64,000 nucleotides of DNA, from the NCBI GenBank assembly GCA_036245525.1, contig BTPG01000001.1:175787685-175851684 (forward strand). Direction: 5' to 3'. The position numbers and the translations under genes were made by a program. The notes beneath the pieces are model-generated. The model made no database searches, was not told the origin of the DNA, and was given only the letters and a program-made list of their open reading frames with translations. Each line of letters opens with the position of its first letter. Positions within the stretch are counted from its first letter, which is position 1. This DNA is from Semisulcospira habei (Eukaryota; Mollusca; Gastropoda; Semisulcospiridae). Positions 22,795-33,972 of the stretch are shown piece after piece.

Positions 22795-23685
22795 TGTTAC
22801 GTGTTGGAGTCGTAGTCGTAGTATGATAAACACACCAGATGCACGCACGTAAGGTTCTTTCAAATAAACTTCATTCAGCTGCAACCCGTCACAGGTGGCT
22901 TAAGGATGTAGGCTACACTGGAGTAACAGTTGCAACAATATTTTAATTCAGCGATGCGATCTCCACACAATGCATTCCCAAATGCACCAACACTGATACA
23001 ATGTCTCTTCTGCAAATGTCAACAGTGGCGACACACAACGCACAACGTACACCACCGTTACACTGCGTCTCTCACAATGTACACCCTACACGGGCCACGT
23101 ACTGTGTGTCCCTACAACTGACAATGCCTGACAATGTACACACGTGCTTCCTAGCACCAACTTTTATAGTAAAACGTCGTTTTACTATAAAACGTCGTTT
23201 ATACCAGAAAAATCTAATGAATTTACACAACGCACCCAATCAGAACGGAACACGTAACTGAAACTCATAAATATTAATTTTAAAAAAGGAACTTTCTAGG
23301 ATAACTACAATAGTCTACAAAAATTCCACTGCTCATTTCAGCCATAAAGCCTAGTGTGTAATGACGTCACACAACAGTATGGCAGACCGTTCACGACCTT
23401 TCATAACACGCAAAGAACAGCCGCTAATTCCACGCACACAGAAAACAACTATGACTAAAAATAGATCAACTTTACTACGCTCTTTTCCGTGCGACTTTGC
23501 TTGAAGCTTCCGGACTAAACTTAGCGTATCATAACAAAACCAATTCTGCTATCTGCGCGAACAATAAAGAATCTTACTGAAAAGGTACGTGATACGTAAC
23601 CATGATAGCTCAAATAAAAATCAGATCGTTTCCTACGATTAACACATGCATGCTCTCACAGAACAACACACCCACAATCGTAACA
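22795..23685 (-). mobile_element. Solo LTR related to the 46802-52357 retrotransposon
   Basis: Read on the minus strand, this 891-bp stretch follows the LTR of the second Gypsy element. Its left edge TGTTACGTG.. corresponds to the complement of that LTR's 3' end, sharing 'agtcgtagtcgtagtatgat' and 'cttcattcagctgcaac'. Its right edge ..CGTAACA corresponds to the LTR 5' end ('cctacgattaacacatgc' against 'cctatgattaactcacac'). The middle has diverged. Flanking pentamers are AGCCT and AGCAG, so a target duplication is doubtful. No internal region or second LTR is nearby. The frame 23602-23967, including a hydrophobic stretch, overlaps its edge and is not supported. Confidence 0.6.
23161..23198. 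repeat. Short perfect palindrome
   Basis: 'ttttatagtaaaacg' and its complement 'cgttttactataaaa' face each other, inside the solo LTR. Confidence 0.7.
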
Positions 23686-23689
23686 AGCA

Positions 23690-24795
23690 GACATGTCAGT
23701 GCGAGGGGCCGGTCCTACACCACTAGGGACCAAAGCGAGGCATTTGTGCTGCAGCGTCTGCTTGAACGCTGTGGTACATTAAAGTCAACCGTTCTTTTGT
23801 TATTTCTTGCTGTCCTTCATTTGCTAACCCTGTGGCTGCTTTTCTGTACCGGAATCATCACGACAAAAAGCGCTACCGACAGCCATAGGATTAACATTGC
23901 GCACGCTTGGCGTCACAGTCTTGGTTTGGATTTTATCCTGACCAGAAACGGATGCATATTCTTGTGATCCCAGGGCTGCTGGGACACGTACGGGTGAAAT
24001 GGTGTGGTTAATGGTTCTAGGACCTTGTGGTGAACAGATAACATCAATTTACACATTGTGATGTTGTAACGTCTCCCAACGTCACTCAGCTCAAAATGGA
24101 AACAGCTTAGAGCTGAAATCACTCCAGTGAAGAGACGGTCTGCAGAGTAAAATGTCCAGTGAATTGCAACAAATGCAATTATCCTATTTTCCAAAATATC
24201 CAATTCTGCGAATCGGCTCAAAGCGCCGCGAACTATACCCCCAACACGCACACTCACGTGACACACACGCATTCACTTTGAAAACAAACAGAGTACTAGA
24301 CAGATACAGGACATTCCTTGGTGCGAAAGGTCGGCTCAGCTACTGAGGTTTGAAATTTTGATCGCTTGTATTTGAAATGTATAACGTGGCCTGAAACCAG
24401 TACCAAAGTGGATCCACAAAAACAGTAACTACCCCGTCACTACCCTGACCTCTAATCACCTACTGACCCTTTGCACAAGCCCCATAAGCCGCCCAGTGCC
24501 TGAAGACACCAAGTTATCCAGAGAAAGGAGACGGGCCTGTTCAATTACATGTCCGTTGAAAGGTCCTGGTAAATCAAACTGGCGCAGTAGCAGTGCCCCT
24601 GAACTGATCAGTGTTTAGGTCGTACTTTATAAGCAATAGATGTCCCTGTCCGTTATCATTCCGGCGCCGTGGACGTTCACCCGTGCAGTGCCAGCTGACG
24701 CCGACTGTGTTTCTGCAATCTGCGTTAAATTCAATACAAAAAAAAAAAACTCTACATGTACAAGGAACATGGTTTCAAAGTGGTGTCAGCAAGAG
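23690..24795. other. Gene-less stretch, nothing recognised
   Basis: No domain-bearing frame and no repeat match noticed. Confidence 0.4.
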
Positions 24796-24798
24796 GTG

Positions 24799-24910
24799 AG
24801 CAAGAGGTATATAGATCCTCATGAGCCCCCGCAACTGCGGGGGCCCATTAGGATCTATACCTCTTGCAGATGGGTGATGTTCAAATGTTATCTGCACTGA
24901 ACGGGTTAAC
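24799..24910. mobile_element. Family-C hairpin MITE, left end unclear
   Basis: The hairpin 24799-24868 has arms 'gcaagaggtatatagatcct' and 'aggatctatacctcttgc' around 'cgcaactgcgg'. The right flank ends 'gaacgggttaa'. Confidence 0.7.
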
Positions 24911-25242
24911 CCGAACTAACCGAATACACTAAATGTACGACACGGCCTCCTTTTCAGTTCCACTGTTTTGACAATATCTGCCACGCAACTTGCTGCTGAA
25001 AGGAAACGAAATGTAAAATTGACAGACCTTCACGCCCTAACAATCATGGGAAAGAGGACAGATTACAGTATAGCTTCTGATTGTTGTGACGTGACATGGG
25101 TGGACCCTGCGTGGCGGAAGTAGTTAGACGGGGTCGCGACGTGTTCCGCTTCAAAGTCCCAGACCTAAACCTTAGTCTTCCCTCCGTGTGAGCAGCAGCT
25201 AGGGTGTGTTGGGGTGTGTTGGTTGGTGCGGCCGATAAGTGC

Positions 25243-25300
25243 CCGCAAGAGACATAGCTCTTCATGACTCCGTGCTACTGCAGGGGCCGATATAAATCTT
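25243..25300. mobile_element. Decayed family-C half-element
   Basis: Only the left arm 'gcaagagacatagctcttca' and the centre 'ctgcaggggc' are preserved. Confidence 0.5.
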
Positions 25301-25564
25301 TTCAGTCCGCATGCGGATAAATTAATGGGCTGGCTGAATGACTGTCCGGTGTCGTTGCTTCAGTGTACGCGCCACCACAGGCATGGGATGATCGTTGAGT
25401 AGTTGGTTACTTCTTAACACCAGTGGCAGTAATCAGCATCAAGCCAGCATGCGGACGAGTCGCGTAGATTTTCCTACACAACTCGCCACGAAACACACTG
25501 GAATCCTACTTCAAGTGTATTGTTTTCGATTCTCGTCATCCATTTTCTTTGCAATCTTTATTTT

Positions 25565-25712
<148 letters not shown>

Positions 25713-25825
25713 TAAAAAATTTAATTCCTTCATGTAGTTGTGTTGACCTGTTCCACTTTCGATCTCATCCCATCTTGTGCGCCACGGGGTGCTTCGCCCG
25801 TGAGAGCGACATGAATGCAGCCGCT

Positions 25826-25986
25826 TTAACCCATTTAACCCCGACGCCCTGCCATTAGGCGCCAAGCTAATGCGGCACTACCCTTGAATTATCATGGTCG
25901 ATCCATCTCCTGCAACTAGTACATAGTCGTGAGGTGGCACCTCCAAAATTTGAGACATGCGGCCTTGGGGTTTAAAATGGGTTTAA
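25826..25986. mobile_element. TTAA-bounded family-A MITE lacking its left hairpin arm
   Basis: The left end is TTAACCCATTTAACCCC and the right end 'ggggtttaaaatgggtttaa'. Only the right arm of the hairpin (25851-25913) is present. Confidence 0.65.
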
Positions 25987-26288
25987 AATTAAAATTGAAT
26001 GCAGCCGTTTTAAAAATTAAAATTGTCGGACAATAATTGAAGCCAATTCCTGCTGCTGCTTTCAGGTGCGATGCACCCCGTTGTGTGGGACAAGTAAACA
26101 CAAGATACACCGTGTACTCGACTTCTGGATGGAAAACATGATGATGAGAAACGAAAACAATACGGCCTGGAACTCCTAGAAGTAGGATTTCAATGTTCTA
26201 TATAGATTTGTGCAGTAGAATCTATGAGAACATGACTCGACTGCACGCTGGATTCTCTGGTGTGACCTACCTTGGTGCTATTTACCGT

Positions 26289-26400
26289 GTTAACCCCTTC
26301 ACTGTCGTTGAAAAAATGAACACAATCCAACTGCAAGAGACATAGATCCTCATAAGCCCCGCGACTGCAGGGGCTAATGAGGATCTATGCCTCTTGCTGA
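26289..26400. mobile_element. Family-C hairpin MITE
   Basis: Starts TTAACCCCTTCACTGTCG. The hairpin at 26332-26398 has arms 'gcaagagacatagatcctca' and 'tgaggatctatgcctcttgc'. The right TTAA is not obvious. Confidence 0.7.
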
Positions 26401-26920
26401 GACCAATTTATATCCAGTTTGCGTTGACAGTGTTGGCTTTCGGTCGTTGAATAACCAAGATTTCAAAAGCAAAAAAGTGCGTGTAAGGTAGGTACAGTTT
26501 CAGTGGAGGTGTTAAGAAGTGACCAACTACCATCGATCATCCCGTGCCTGTGCGCGCTACAGTGTAGTTTGGCTTCCCGGATCAGACACCGAAGCACTGG
26601 AGCGCTGAAAGTCCGCGAATGAATCACCACGTCACGTTCCGCTAGCTCATCCTAATTGGGGTACTTGTGTTTCAAGTATAATCAGTGCTTCCTGCTTCTT
26701 TTATATAGAACAACAACCAAATCAACAGGCAGTAACACCACCGGTGATCAGGGAAGTGATGGTGTGTGTTTAGAACTGTTCAGACGCTTGCTGGTAAACA
26801 GAGCAGATGGCCATTAGTGCCACACACTTGCATTGCTTGTATCCTGAAGCACGCCAGTACCGATAATACAGGTAAACTTCTCGTACGTACATCATGCACG
26901 GTTCTGCCGGTATATGTCAA
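26401..26920. other. Gene-less stretch, nothing recognised
   Basis: No gene, RNA or repeat family recognised. Confidence 0.4.
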
Positions 26921-26922
26921 TG

Positions 26923-26999
26923 AAATTCTCGCTTTTTCAAACATGGGCATAATGGCTTGAAATCCATTATGTCCATGTTTGAAAACAAAGCGAGAATTT
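26923..26999. repeat. Palindrome, about 33-bp arms
   Basis: 'aaattctcgctttttcaaac' pairs with 'gtttgaaaacaaagcgagaa'. The centre is 'taatggcttgaaatccatta'. Confidence 0.75.
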
Positions 27000-27625
27000 A
27001 ATTGTATAACTTGACATTGAAAATTTCGCTTTTCTCAAAGCAGACTTACTTGCTTCTGCCATATCAATCCTGGGTTATGCTGTGTTAAAAAAGGCCTGAG
27101 TTATTAATGTGATTTTTTTCGTTTTGATAGAAAAAGAAATGATGACACGTTATACAAACTAAGATATTTCATGAGTGAATTAATGATTCAGCCTGAAACA
27201 AAAGTACTATAATGTCTTCGATTTATATGCCAGTAAATCAGACGTGTTTTACCTTGATATTCCTTGCACAAAGGCTTCATATTGCACGAAATCTCATCAG
27301 TTACATGGTTCGGTTGACTGATGGATGGACGGCTAAACTGACTGATGATGAATGGATGACTTGCTTGATGGATTGATTGACTGATCGATCGATCGATCGA
27401 ATGATTGAATGATAGATTGAATGACTGACTGACTAGATTGATTGATTGATTGATTGATTGGAATGTGTGATGTTCTGTGACACTCGATTTTGCTGCTTTA
27501 TGTAAACGTACAGACCAGCCCAGTATTCCTACTTGCATATTTGCTTTACATCATCACGGCATAACACACTGAGCACTAGGCCTAACTTCGCAAATTTGAG
27601 AGTTGTCTTTTTCTACAGTACAGAA
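27000..27625. other. Gene-less stretch with a GATT/GATC tetranucleotide patch
   Basis: The stretch 27355-27460 is rich in gatt, gatc and gact tetramers. The rest is unrecognised. Confidence 0.5.
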
Positions 27626-27626
27626 C

Positions 27627-28341
27627 CATGATAGCTCAAGGGTGGAGCCAGAATAGCTTGGCGCCTTAGAGCTGTTCTTAATTGGGCGAACTTTTGATCG
27701 GCAAACCTAGATCGGAGAAGATCGGCGATCTTTTGGTTTGTTTCTTAATTGAGGTTGAACGAACCTAGGCGAACTTCAGCAAACCAGGTTTGCCATGGTT
27801 CTCTTTCTTAACTGAAGTGCTTTGATTCGGCGTACTTACTGTCTGCGAAGGTGTTCAAAATGGCTGCCGCTATGCCGCTTCGCGATTTGAACGATGTTTG
27901 TTTTTGTACTCCTTGCAGTAGCGAGCCCACAAACAGCGTTGCGCCTCCCACAAATCAATAATAAAAAAAAAAAATAGGTCTTGTTCTTCGCACGAGTGAA
28001 ATATCGCCGTCCGCCATATTTGTTTGTATCGGTGACTGTCATCTTATCTCCAACGCAGAAGAGAGTAAAAGTTTTGACCAATCAGAGAAAAGGTTCGCCT
28101 TGGTTTGCTCAACACGTTGTGCGAACCTTTTCCGACAGCGACCTATGGTTTGCCGAGGTTCGTGAACTACTTCGAACTAGTTCGCCGTATCTTTAGATCG
28201 TCCAATTAAGAACCAACCTGGTTCGTACGAGATAGTGAACTGTAGTTCGTCAGAGTTCGCGAACTAAAGTTCGTTTAATTAAGAACATGCCTTAGGCGCC
28301 AAGCTTTTCTGTCTCCACCCTTGAACTATCATGGTCGATCC
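27627..28341. mobile_element. Family-A hairpin split by a TIR element
   Basis: The left arm 'accatgatagctcaagggtg' (27627-27668) and right arm 'cacccttgaactatcatggt' (28292-28341) are the two sides of one family-A hairpin. A 623-bp insertion separates them exactly at the hairpin centre (ggcgccTTAggcgcc). Confidence 0.75.
27669..28291. mobile_element. PIF/Harbinger-like MITE inserted in a hairpin
   Basis: Direct TTA triplets flank it (27666-27668 and 28292-28294). The termini are inverted: the left reads GAGCTGTTCTTAATTGGGCG and the complement of the right GGCATGTTCTTAATTAAACG, then both 'CGAACTTT'. The 3-bp TTA duplication is the known PIF/Harbinger signature. The interior (27836-28081) has open frames on both strands but no transposase motif. 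Confidence 0.7.
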
Positions 28342-28390
28342 CTATGTTGTAAAAGTGTGTCAGGGCTGCATGGGTCAGTTACTGGTGTTT

Positions 28391-28404
28391 TGTGTTGTTT
28401 TCAG
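28391..28404 (+). promoter_or_regulatory. Possible 3' splice acceptor upstream of receptor 2
   Basis: 'tgtgttgttttcag' is a good pyrimidine-rich acceptor ending at 28404, 78 bp before the likely start codon. The frame is open upstream only from a GTG, so a 5' UTR intron ending here would be consistent with an otherwise intronless coding region. Confidence 0.35.
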
Positions 28405-28481
28405 GTCACATTGAATATTCATTCTGCGGATTTCCGGTATCAGTCTCGCGGTCTGCTGTGTATGCGCTGCTGACATACGCT

Positions 28482-30248
28482 ATGGAGGCCATGGACAAGG
28501 ACACTACGCAACCCAACACGACGGCGGTCACTATCACTGTGGATGTGGCGTGGCTTGAGCGTCTGAACGCCGAGACGGCGCGGGAGTTGGCGCCGACCCT
28601 GGTGTACATCACGCTGCTGATGTTGGCGGGTGTAGTGGGTAACACTGTGGTGCTGCTCGTGTACTACCGGCGGTTCAAACCCAGCGCTACCAGAAGCTTT
28701 GTGCTGGCCATGAGCGTGCTGGACCTGACGGGTAACGTGTTCTCCCTACCCTCAGAGATCTACGACATCCGTTACTCCTTTTCCTTCGACAACGCCGCCC
28801 TGTGTCGCGCCATGCGGTTTGTCAACAGTTTTCTGACGATGAGCTCGGCCTTCCTGTTGGTGGGCGTTGCCCTGGACCGCTACAGCAAGATCTGCCAGCC
28901 CATTAGCAAACAGCATTCACTGCGGCGGACCTCGGTCACCATAGCGACGTGTTGCGCCGTGTCCGTGAGCCTGACCGTGCCCTTCACCGTGCTGAACGGC
29001 CGCCACACACTGCACACCGGGCGGGACAACCAGACGGGCATCACGTGCTCTATTGACGATCGCTACGTCCACACGCTCTTCCCCATGGCCTACAACCTCA
29101 TCATGGCCTTATCCTTTGTCATCTGCGTCACCATCATGATGGTTTCCTACACGCGCATCGCCCGCCAGTTGTGGGCGCACAAACAGACCATCTCAGCGGG
29201 GGTCGGGTTCCGAGGGCAGGGTTTGGTTGGGAGTGGTCTGGCCAGTTCTGGCGGGTGGCGGGAGGCGAGTTCACACAAAGACGACACGACGTCTGACGCG
29301 CATGAAGTATCGGTCAGCTCGGAGCTGCAGCTGTCGTCTGCTGGGGAGGCCGTTCCCCTGTCTGCCGTCGCCAACACCGCGCTTACAACCACGGCCAGGG
29401 TCACCTCCCACAGTGCCTCTCTGTCAGACAACAACACGCTCATGAATCACGTGACACTGACTTCTGCTACAGACACACACCCCATCGTCCTGCACGATTC
29501 TTGTGTGAGTGGTGTTTTCGGCTCTGCACCAGTCACATCTCTTGACGTTCCTCACCATGTCCAGGTCACTCCAAGTGACCACAGCGTGAATCCAGCGGTG
29601 GATGATTCCTCTTTTACCGCCCTTGTGTGTGCAGCATCCAGCATTGTAGGAAGTACCGATGATAGCATGGACAAGGGGGGTAATGATCCCTCCACCGTTC
29701 ATCCACCTCGTGTTGACTCCCTTGGGTATTTAGTCCCAATTACTGCTGACAGCGCCGTTGGCTGCATGCACGACAGCGCTGATACAGCTGGTGCGCTGCC
29801 TGTGGACAAGTGTCGGAATCCGTCGGAGCGATCCGCCAGACACGGTCAAGACCAGAGGCCTATACCACTCCTACACACTGTTCTCTCTCGATGCAGCAAA
29901 GGTCACACAGCCCCTTCATCTGCCTCAACAACTACAACGACATCGTCCAAGCCGCCGCCCAAGACGAGGCGACTGACCGTGAAGAAGATCCCATCCAGCA
30001 CGACCTTCATGATGTTCGTCCTCACCGCCATCTTCATCATCAACTACTTGCCTCACCTCATCATCATATCGACGCGCGCAGCGGCTGATGGCGTGTTTAG
30101 CGGGCTGAGGGGATGGCGGCTGAATGCGTACAACATAGGGTTGCGGTCGTACTTCATCAACTGCGCTGTCAACTGCATAGTGTACGGCTTCTGTAGTGCA
30201 CGGTTCAGGCAACAGTGTCGCCGCTTCTTCTCCAGGAGAGTGTTGTGA
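28482..30248 (+). CDS. Orphan rhodopsin-family (class A) G-protein-coupled receptor, paralogue of the one at 4292
   Basis: The start is taken at the ATG at 28482; the ATG at 28491 has the better Kozak context (gccATGg). The product is about 588 aa in one exon. Positions from 28482: TM1 about 38-61 (GN at 53-54), TM2 72-91 (Asp81), TM3 108-131 then DRY (132-134), TM4 150-171, TM5 200-224, TM6 509-532 (NYLP in place of CWxP), TM7 about 547-568. Cys108 and Cys189 are the likely disulfide pair. TM7 ends NCIVY (564-568) instead of NPxxY. ICL3 is exceptionally long, about 280 residues, rich in Ser/Thr/Asp, ending in a basic stretch before TM6. Shared with the minus-strand receptor: 'LPSEIYDIRYS' versus 'IPSEVYDLRYS' after TM2, and 'GFCSARFRQQC' versus 'GFCSLRFRKEC' after TM7. 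The C-tail is very short, about 20 residues. Plasma-membrane receptor by family; ligand unknown. Confidence 0.85.
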   Translation: MEAMDKDTTQPNTTAVTITVDVAWLERLNAETARELAPTLVYITLLMLAGVVGNTVVLLVYYRRFKPSATRSFVLAMSVLDLTGNVFSLPSEIYDIRYSFSFDNAALCRAMRFVNSFLTMSSAFLLVGVALDRYSKICQPISKQHSLRRTSVTIATCCAVSVSLTVPFTVLNGRHTLHTGRDNQTGITCSIDDRYVHTLFPMAYNLIMALSFVICVTIMMVSYTRIARQLWAHKQTISAGVGFRGQGLVGSGLASSGGWREASSHKDDTTSDAHEVSVSSELQLSSAGEAVPLSAVANTALTTTARVTSHSASLSDNNTLMNHVTLTSATDTHPIVLHDSCVSGVFGSAPVTSLDVPHHVQVTPSDHSVNPAVDDSSFTALVCAASSIVGSTDDSMDKGGNDPSTVHPPRVDSLGYLVPITADSAVGCMHDSADTAGALPVDKCRNPSERSARHGQDQRPIPLLHTVLSRCSKGHTAPSSASTTTTTSSKPPPKTRRLTVKKIPSSTTFMMFVLTAIFIINYLPHLIIISTRAAADGVFSGLRGWRLNAYNIGLRSYFINCAVNCIVYGFCSARFRQQCRRFFSRRVL

Positions 30249-30360
30249 CTGCTGTAATGATGGTGATGATCGTGCCAAATATTAATACACATAATACACA
30301 TAGAAATAATAATAATCATAATCATAATAATCAAAATAATCAAAATCAAAATCATACTAG
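30249..30360. other. 3' flank of receptor 2, AT-rich
   Basis: AAT/CAT-rich sequence follows the stop codon. 'aatattaatacacataatac' gives no canonical AATAAA, so the polyadenylation signal is not identified. Confidence 0.4.
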
Positions 30361-30560
30361 TTTACTACGAATAAGGCATTTCCCCTGGTTCTTGTCGTCT
30401 TGATATTCCGATCAGGGAGTTCAGTTTGAAGATAAAGGTCGAGGGGTTATCTTCAAAATAAGCGCCCTCATCCGACCCGAGAAGCGACAGGAACCACTGG
30501 CAAAGCCTAACTCGTAACAGAGCGATTTTGTCTTCAACTGGAAAATACAAATGCACGAAG
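30361..30560. mobile_element. Inverted-repeat element, family O
   Basis: 'cctggttcttgtcg' on the left faces 'caggaaccactggcaaagcc' on the right. The right flank 'cgattttgtcttcaac' matches, inverted, the left flank of the element at 7220. Confidence 0.6.
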
Positions 30561-30790
30561 GTTCTCCGTGAAAGAACTTCTGCTAAGTACTTTCAGTATT
30601 CAGGGGTGCAACTCTCAATGTCAGTGAATTACATCCGTTTACCGGCGAAGGTAGCTTTTGCTTTCGAGTCGAACTTTGGGTGGTAGCTATTATCTAACAT
30701 CACATTTCCAGTCTTTAAAAAAAATGAAATATGAACCTAAGCAGATCATTATGAGCGCATATAACTTTTTTGTTGTTGCGTAACACCCTC

Positions 30791-31324
30791 ACTTTTTAAG
30801 TCTTTTCTATTTATAAAAGAGACTTTTTCGGATGGGACGTGACGGAGAGCTTTTAACAGCACGTGCATAACGTCATAGGCGGGCAACTCCGACAAAAAAA
30901 TAACAAGATAAAAATTACGTCATGTCTAGTTACGCAAACCTCGCTGCAGAACGTCCATTTGGCGCGAAGCGCCGTGTGTGCGTGCGCGCGCACGTGTGTG
31001 TATGTGCTTGTGTGTGTAGGTATGTAAACACGAAAGTCTCCAATGATTGTCTACGTACAAGCTTGAACTTTGAGGATAAGCTATAATTATTCAGCGGGTG
31101 TCTAAGAAAGCTTCCGAGCATATTGAAATTCGATGTCTCGTTGAAGAGTTAAATGACCTTTTAAAGTCGGTTGACCTACATTAGAGTCCATAATTTTCGT
31201 TATATTCACTTGAAATTTCGTATATAGATCGCTTGGAGAAAGACATTGGAGCAGTACGTTAGCCAGCTTTGTACCTCTTCAACTTTTTCAAAAATAATTC
31301 ATTGCAGAAAAAAATAAGAATCCT
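30791..31324. repeat. Left arm of a 0.5-kb inverted repeat
   Basis: The sequence from 'ctttttaagtc' through 'gcgcgaagcgccg' to 'cctcttcaactttttc' recurs inverted, diverged but collinear, at 39562-40066. Each arm carries near its outer end a small palindrome (here 'tcttttctatttataaaaga'). The two arms enclose the first Gypsy element. It may be a foldback or long-TIR DNA element; family unknown. Confidence 0.7.
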
Positions 31325-31996
31325 GGACTGGACTTCTGAAGTAGAATCAGACAATGACGGTGACGTAAAAGCACCAGACACGTCAGTGTTGTACAATGTT
31401 ACTTAATTGACCCAAAGCACTAGCACTTCAGTGTTATACACGAATTGACACAGTGCTCTCTATCTCTCTGTTGTGACGAATTGATGCAGTGCTCTCCCTC
31501 TCTCTGTTGCGCGCGTATTGTGGAAAAAGTGGGGAAATGCATGCACGCTCATATAGAAGAGACTTTGTGGGCATGGATCATCCCATCTAATTATTTATAT
31601 GGCCTTTTGTTTCTGCACCGTATCGGCAATGGTCAGTATAGCCTACGTAGGGTCCTCGCGTGGAATATTCTGTCGTTGATATTATCTAGCTTATCCAGTT
31701 TTGAGTTATTATTTGTATGAAATTGGTACCAACGATATCGCATAACACCTGCATACATTTCTGATTGCTGTGTAATCCCCAAATTGTTTATTTATCAGCA
31801 TTTTTGTGCCTAAAGGTCTGATTGAACGAAGAAGTTTGTACTGAGCAACGTGTTTGACCAAAGATGTATTTGGGGAAAAATTTTGGTCAGCGAGTACATT
31901 GCCGTCCTAACTTGTAATTAGTTGAGTCTTGTGATAAGTGGACTCCTGCTGCCTTGAGAACGGGCGATCAGGGAACAAAGGTGTATAGAGCTAGGC
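31325..31996. other. Gene-less stretch inside the inverted arms, with a dispersed repeat
   Basis: About 31550-31800 is the reverse-complement relative of 6776-7130 (shared 'ttggtaccaatttcatacaa' on the minus strand). At 31446-31520 'gtgctctctatctctctgtt' is locally duplicated. No coding region supported. Confidence 0.5.
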
Positions 31997-33696
31997 TGTC
32001 ACGGTTAGTGACTGTTTTGACAGTGGTAGTCGAAAGTTACCGAAGCACCGGTCAGTGTAGGAATAGTGAGTTGTTTTCACGTGGGTAGAGACGGGTTAGT
32101 GTTCCTTGTTTTGCACGTGCGGGGCGCGCTAGTGGATACGGTAGTGTGTTCACTGCAGAGTTTACCTTGTCGGTAGCAAGGGAATAATAGTTTGTTCGCA
32201 GCTGTACTCGGTTAGACCAGGTAGTCTTGCCCAGCTGACTGTTGGAGTCAGTGACTGACCGTTTGTGAGAGTCGGTGACACGGCGCCGATCCAGTCCCGT
32301 GGTCGTTGGTGGCCAGAGACTGGGGGTTGTTTTTGCCTGCGGGTGACGGCGTTGTGACAGGTCGCAGAGGAGGTAAGTGCGTTAAAAATCCCGCGTGCGG
32401 ATGTTTTGTCATGTTATGGTTGTTATAGGTGTTTTGTACTATGTGCTAGGTCTAGGGGTATCGTGGGGGAAAAAGGAGGGTAGAACTCGATGGGTATTAA
32501 AGGGAAGTATTGTTTTGGTGTTATTGTTTGGTTCTGTAATTATTAGTTGGTCTTAACTGTTAGCGACCTGTTGCATTGGTTAGTGGAATGTGTTAGTGAA
32601 ATGTTGTATTCGCTTGTTTTGAAAGTGCAGAGAATGTTAGGAAGGCTTTTTTATGTTTGAGAACTTTCGTTGTTTTGGTTCATGTGTACATTTGGAATGA
32701 TTTGGAAAGCACGTGTCACATGAGTGAAGGTCAAGTGCTTGAATGGCTAGTGGTAGTGTTTTTGTAAACCAAGCAGGGTGGGTATGGTGGTTAGCTATTT
32801 TTAGGACCCTCTGGTTTACGTTGCTTACGGGGCCGTTTAGGCTTCTGCTTTTGTTTTGCATTTTGACGTTCGGGGTCGGGACCGGTTGGAGGGCCGACGG
32901 GCATTAGGACCAACCACGCCTCGCTGGACTGAGTGTCGGCGTGGAAGGGCGTGGTCATCTGTGCTGCCGTGTCGCCATCGCAACCGCCGACCTCGCGCCA
33001 GGGAAACGGAGAGAGACAGAGAGGGATAGAGAAGACCCGCGAAGCCCTACGACCGTTAAGGAAGCCGGACGGGAGAGATCCACAGGCGTTCGTCGACTTA
33101 CTACGGTGGTCCCATTCGTATTCAGCTTTCCGTCACTCACTCTGCCTTGGTGTAGTTACAAGATTCTTGTATATGAACAGTATATTGTAAATAACGTTTT
33201 TCAGCCGTCAGTTCGGAGGGCTGTAACCTGACGTTTTTGTTGTATTGTGGAGCAACAGTGCTGCGTAGCGTGGGGGAGTGTTTGTTTCCGCCACTCGATG
33301 CAATGCTGATGCTGTGGAAGTAGTAAAAAATGTAGTATTAACCTTGGTTTAGTTTTTTCCCTTTTGTTTTTCTTTTCTTTCTTTTTTTTTCCGGGAGGGG
33401 GAGGGTAGTAGGGGGCAGGGAGGGGAAGTGTCGGTGGGAAGTGTGGGAAGGAAGGAAAGGGGGAATAGTTAGTGTAATAGTAATAAAGATTGAGTGTACG
33501 TGTAAAGTAAATGTGTTGTGTTGCTTGTGCTGAGCTGTAACCTGTCTTGAGGCAAGACGCTAGGGTCTTTTATCTATCTCTTCCTTCTCTTCTACTCCCA
33601 ACCTTCATTCTCGTCTATCTCTCTTTAGTCGGGACATTTGGGGGTTCTACGTCTATTCTATCTTCCATTCTCGTCTGTCCCTCCCTAGTCGTGACA
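31997..33696 (+). repeat. 5' LTR of retrotransposon 1 (1,700 bp)
   Basis: Begins TGTCACGG and ends CGTGACA, an inverted terminal pair typical of LTRs. The repeat returns at 37844. AATAAA at 33482-33487 is a plausible polyadenylation signal and 'tgtatatgaacagtatattg' at about 33168 a possible AT-rich promoter element. Near the end, 'gtcgggacatttggggg' at 33629 imitates the true end plus primer-site junction at 33690, so the terminus looks partly duplicated. Confidence 0.85.
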
Positions 33697-33698
33697 TT

Positions 33699-33716
33699 TG
33701 GGGGCTCGTCCGGGAT
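33699..33716 (+). promoter_or_regulatory. Primer binding site, tRNA-Pro
   Basis: TGGGGGCTCGTCCGGGAT lies two bases after the LTR end. It equals the known 18-nt primer site complementary to the 3' end of tRNA-Pro used by murine leukaemia virus. The exact match supports the LTR boundary. Confidence 0.9.
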
Positions 33717-33972
33717 CAATAGGGGGAGGTAACTCACCCGTATTGTAGTACGAGGTACAGCTCGGTGTTTTGTTTTGTATTGTGTCGCCGGTCGACGGGT
33801 TGACGTTGACAGACTCTGACGGTAAACTAAAGGCGGTTGGTTGGGTGCTCGGGCGCACGCGCTGGGGCTCGCACGCGGGGTTTTTAGGCCTATCCTCGGG
33901 GATTCGAGACTCGTCACAAGGCGTGTTGCTTGTGGGCATTTCTGATCTTGTGTGTTTCATCTCCTGTATAGT

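Noticed and set aside
23602..23967. 121-codon ORF with a hydrophobic segment
   Set aside because: It begins inside a solo LTR and has no recognisable family. One hydrophobic run is weak evidence.
28392..28481. N-terminal extension of receptor 2 to 28392
   Set aside because: The frame opens with GTG, and a plausible splice acceptor ends at 28404. The first ATG is at 28482.
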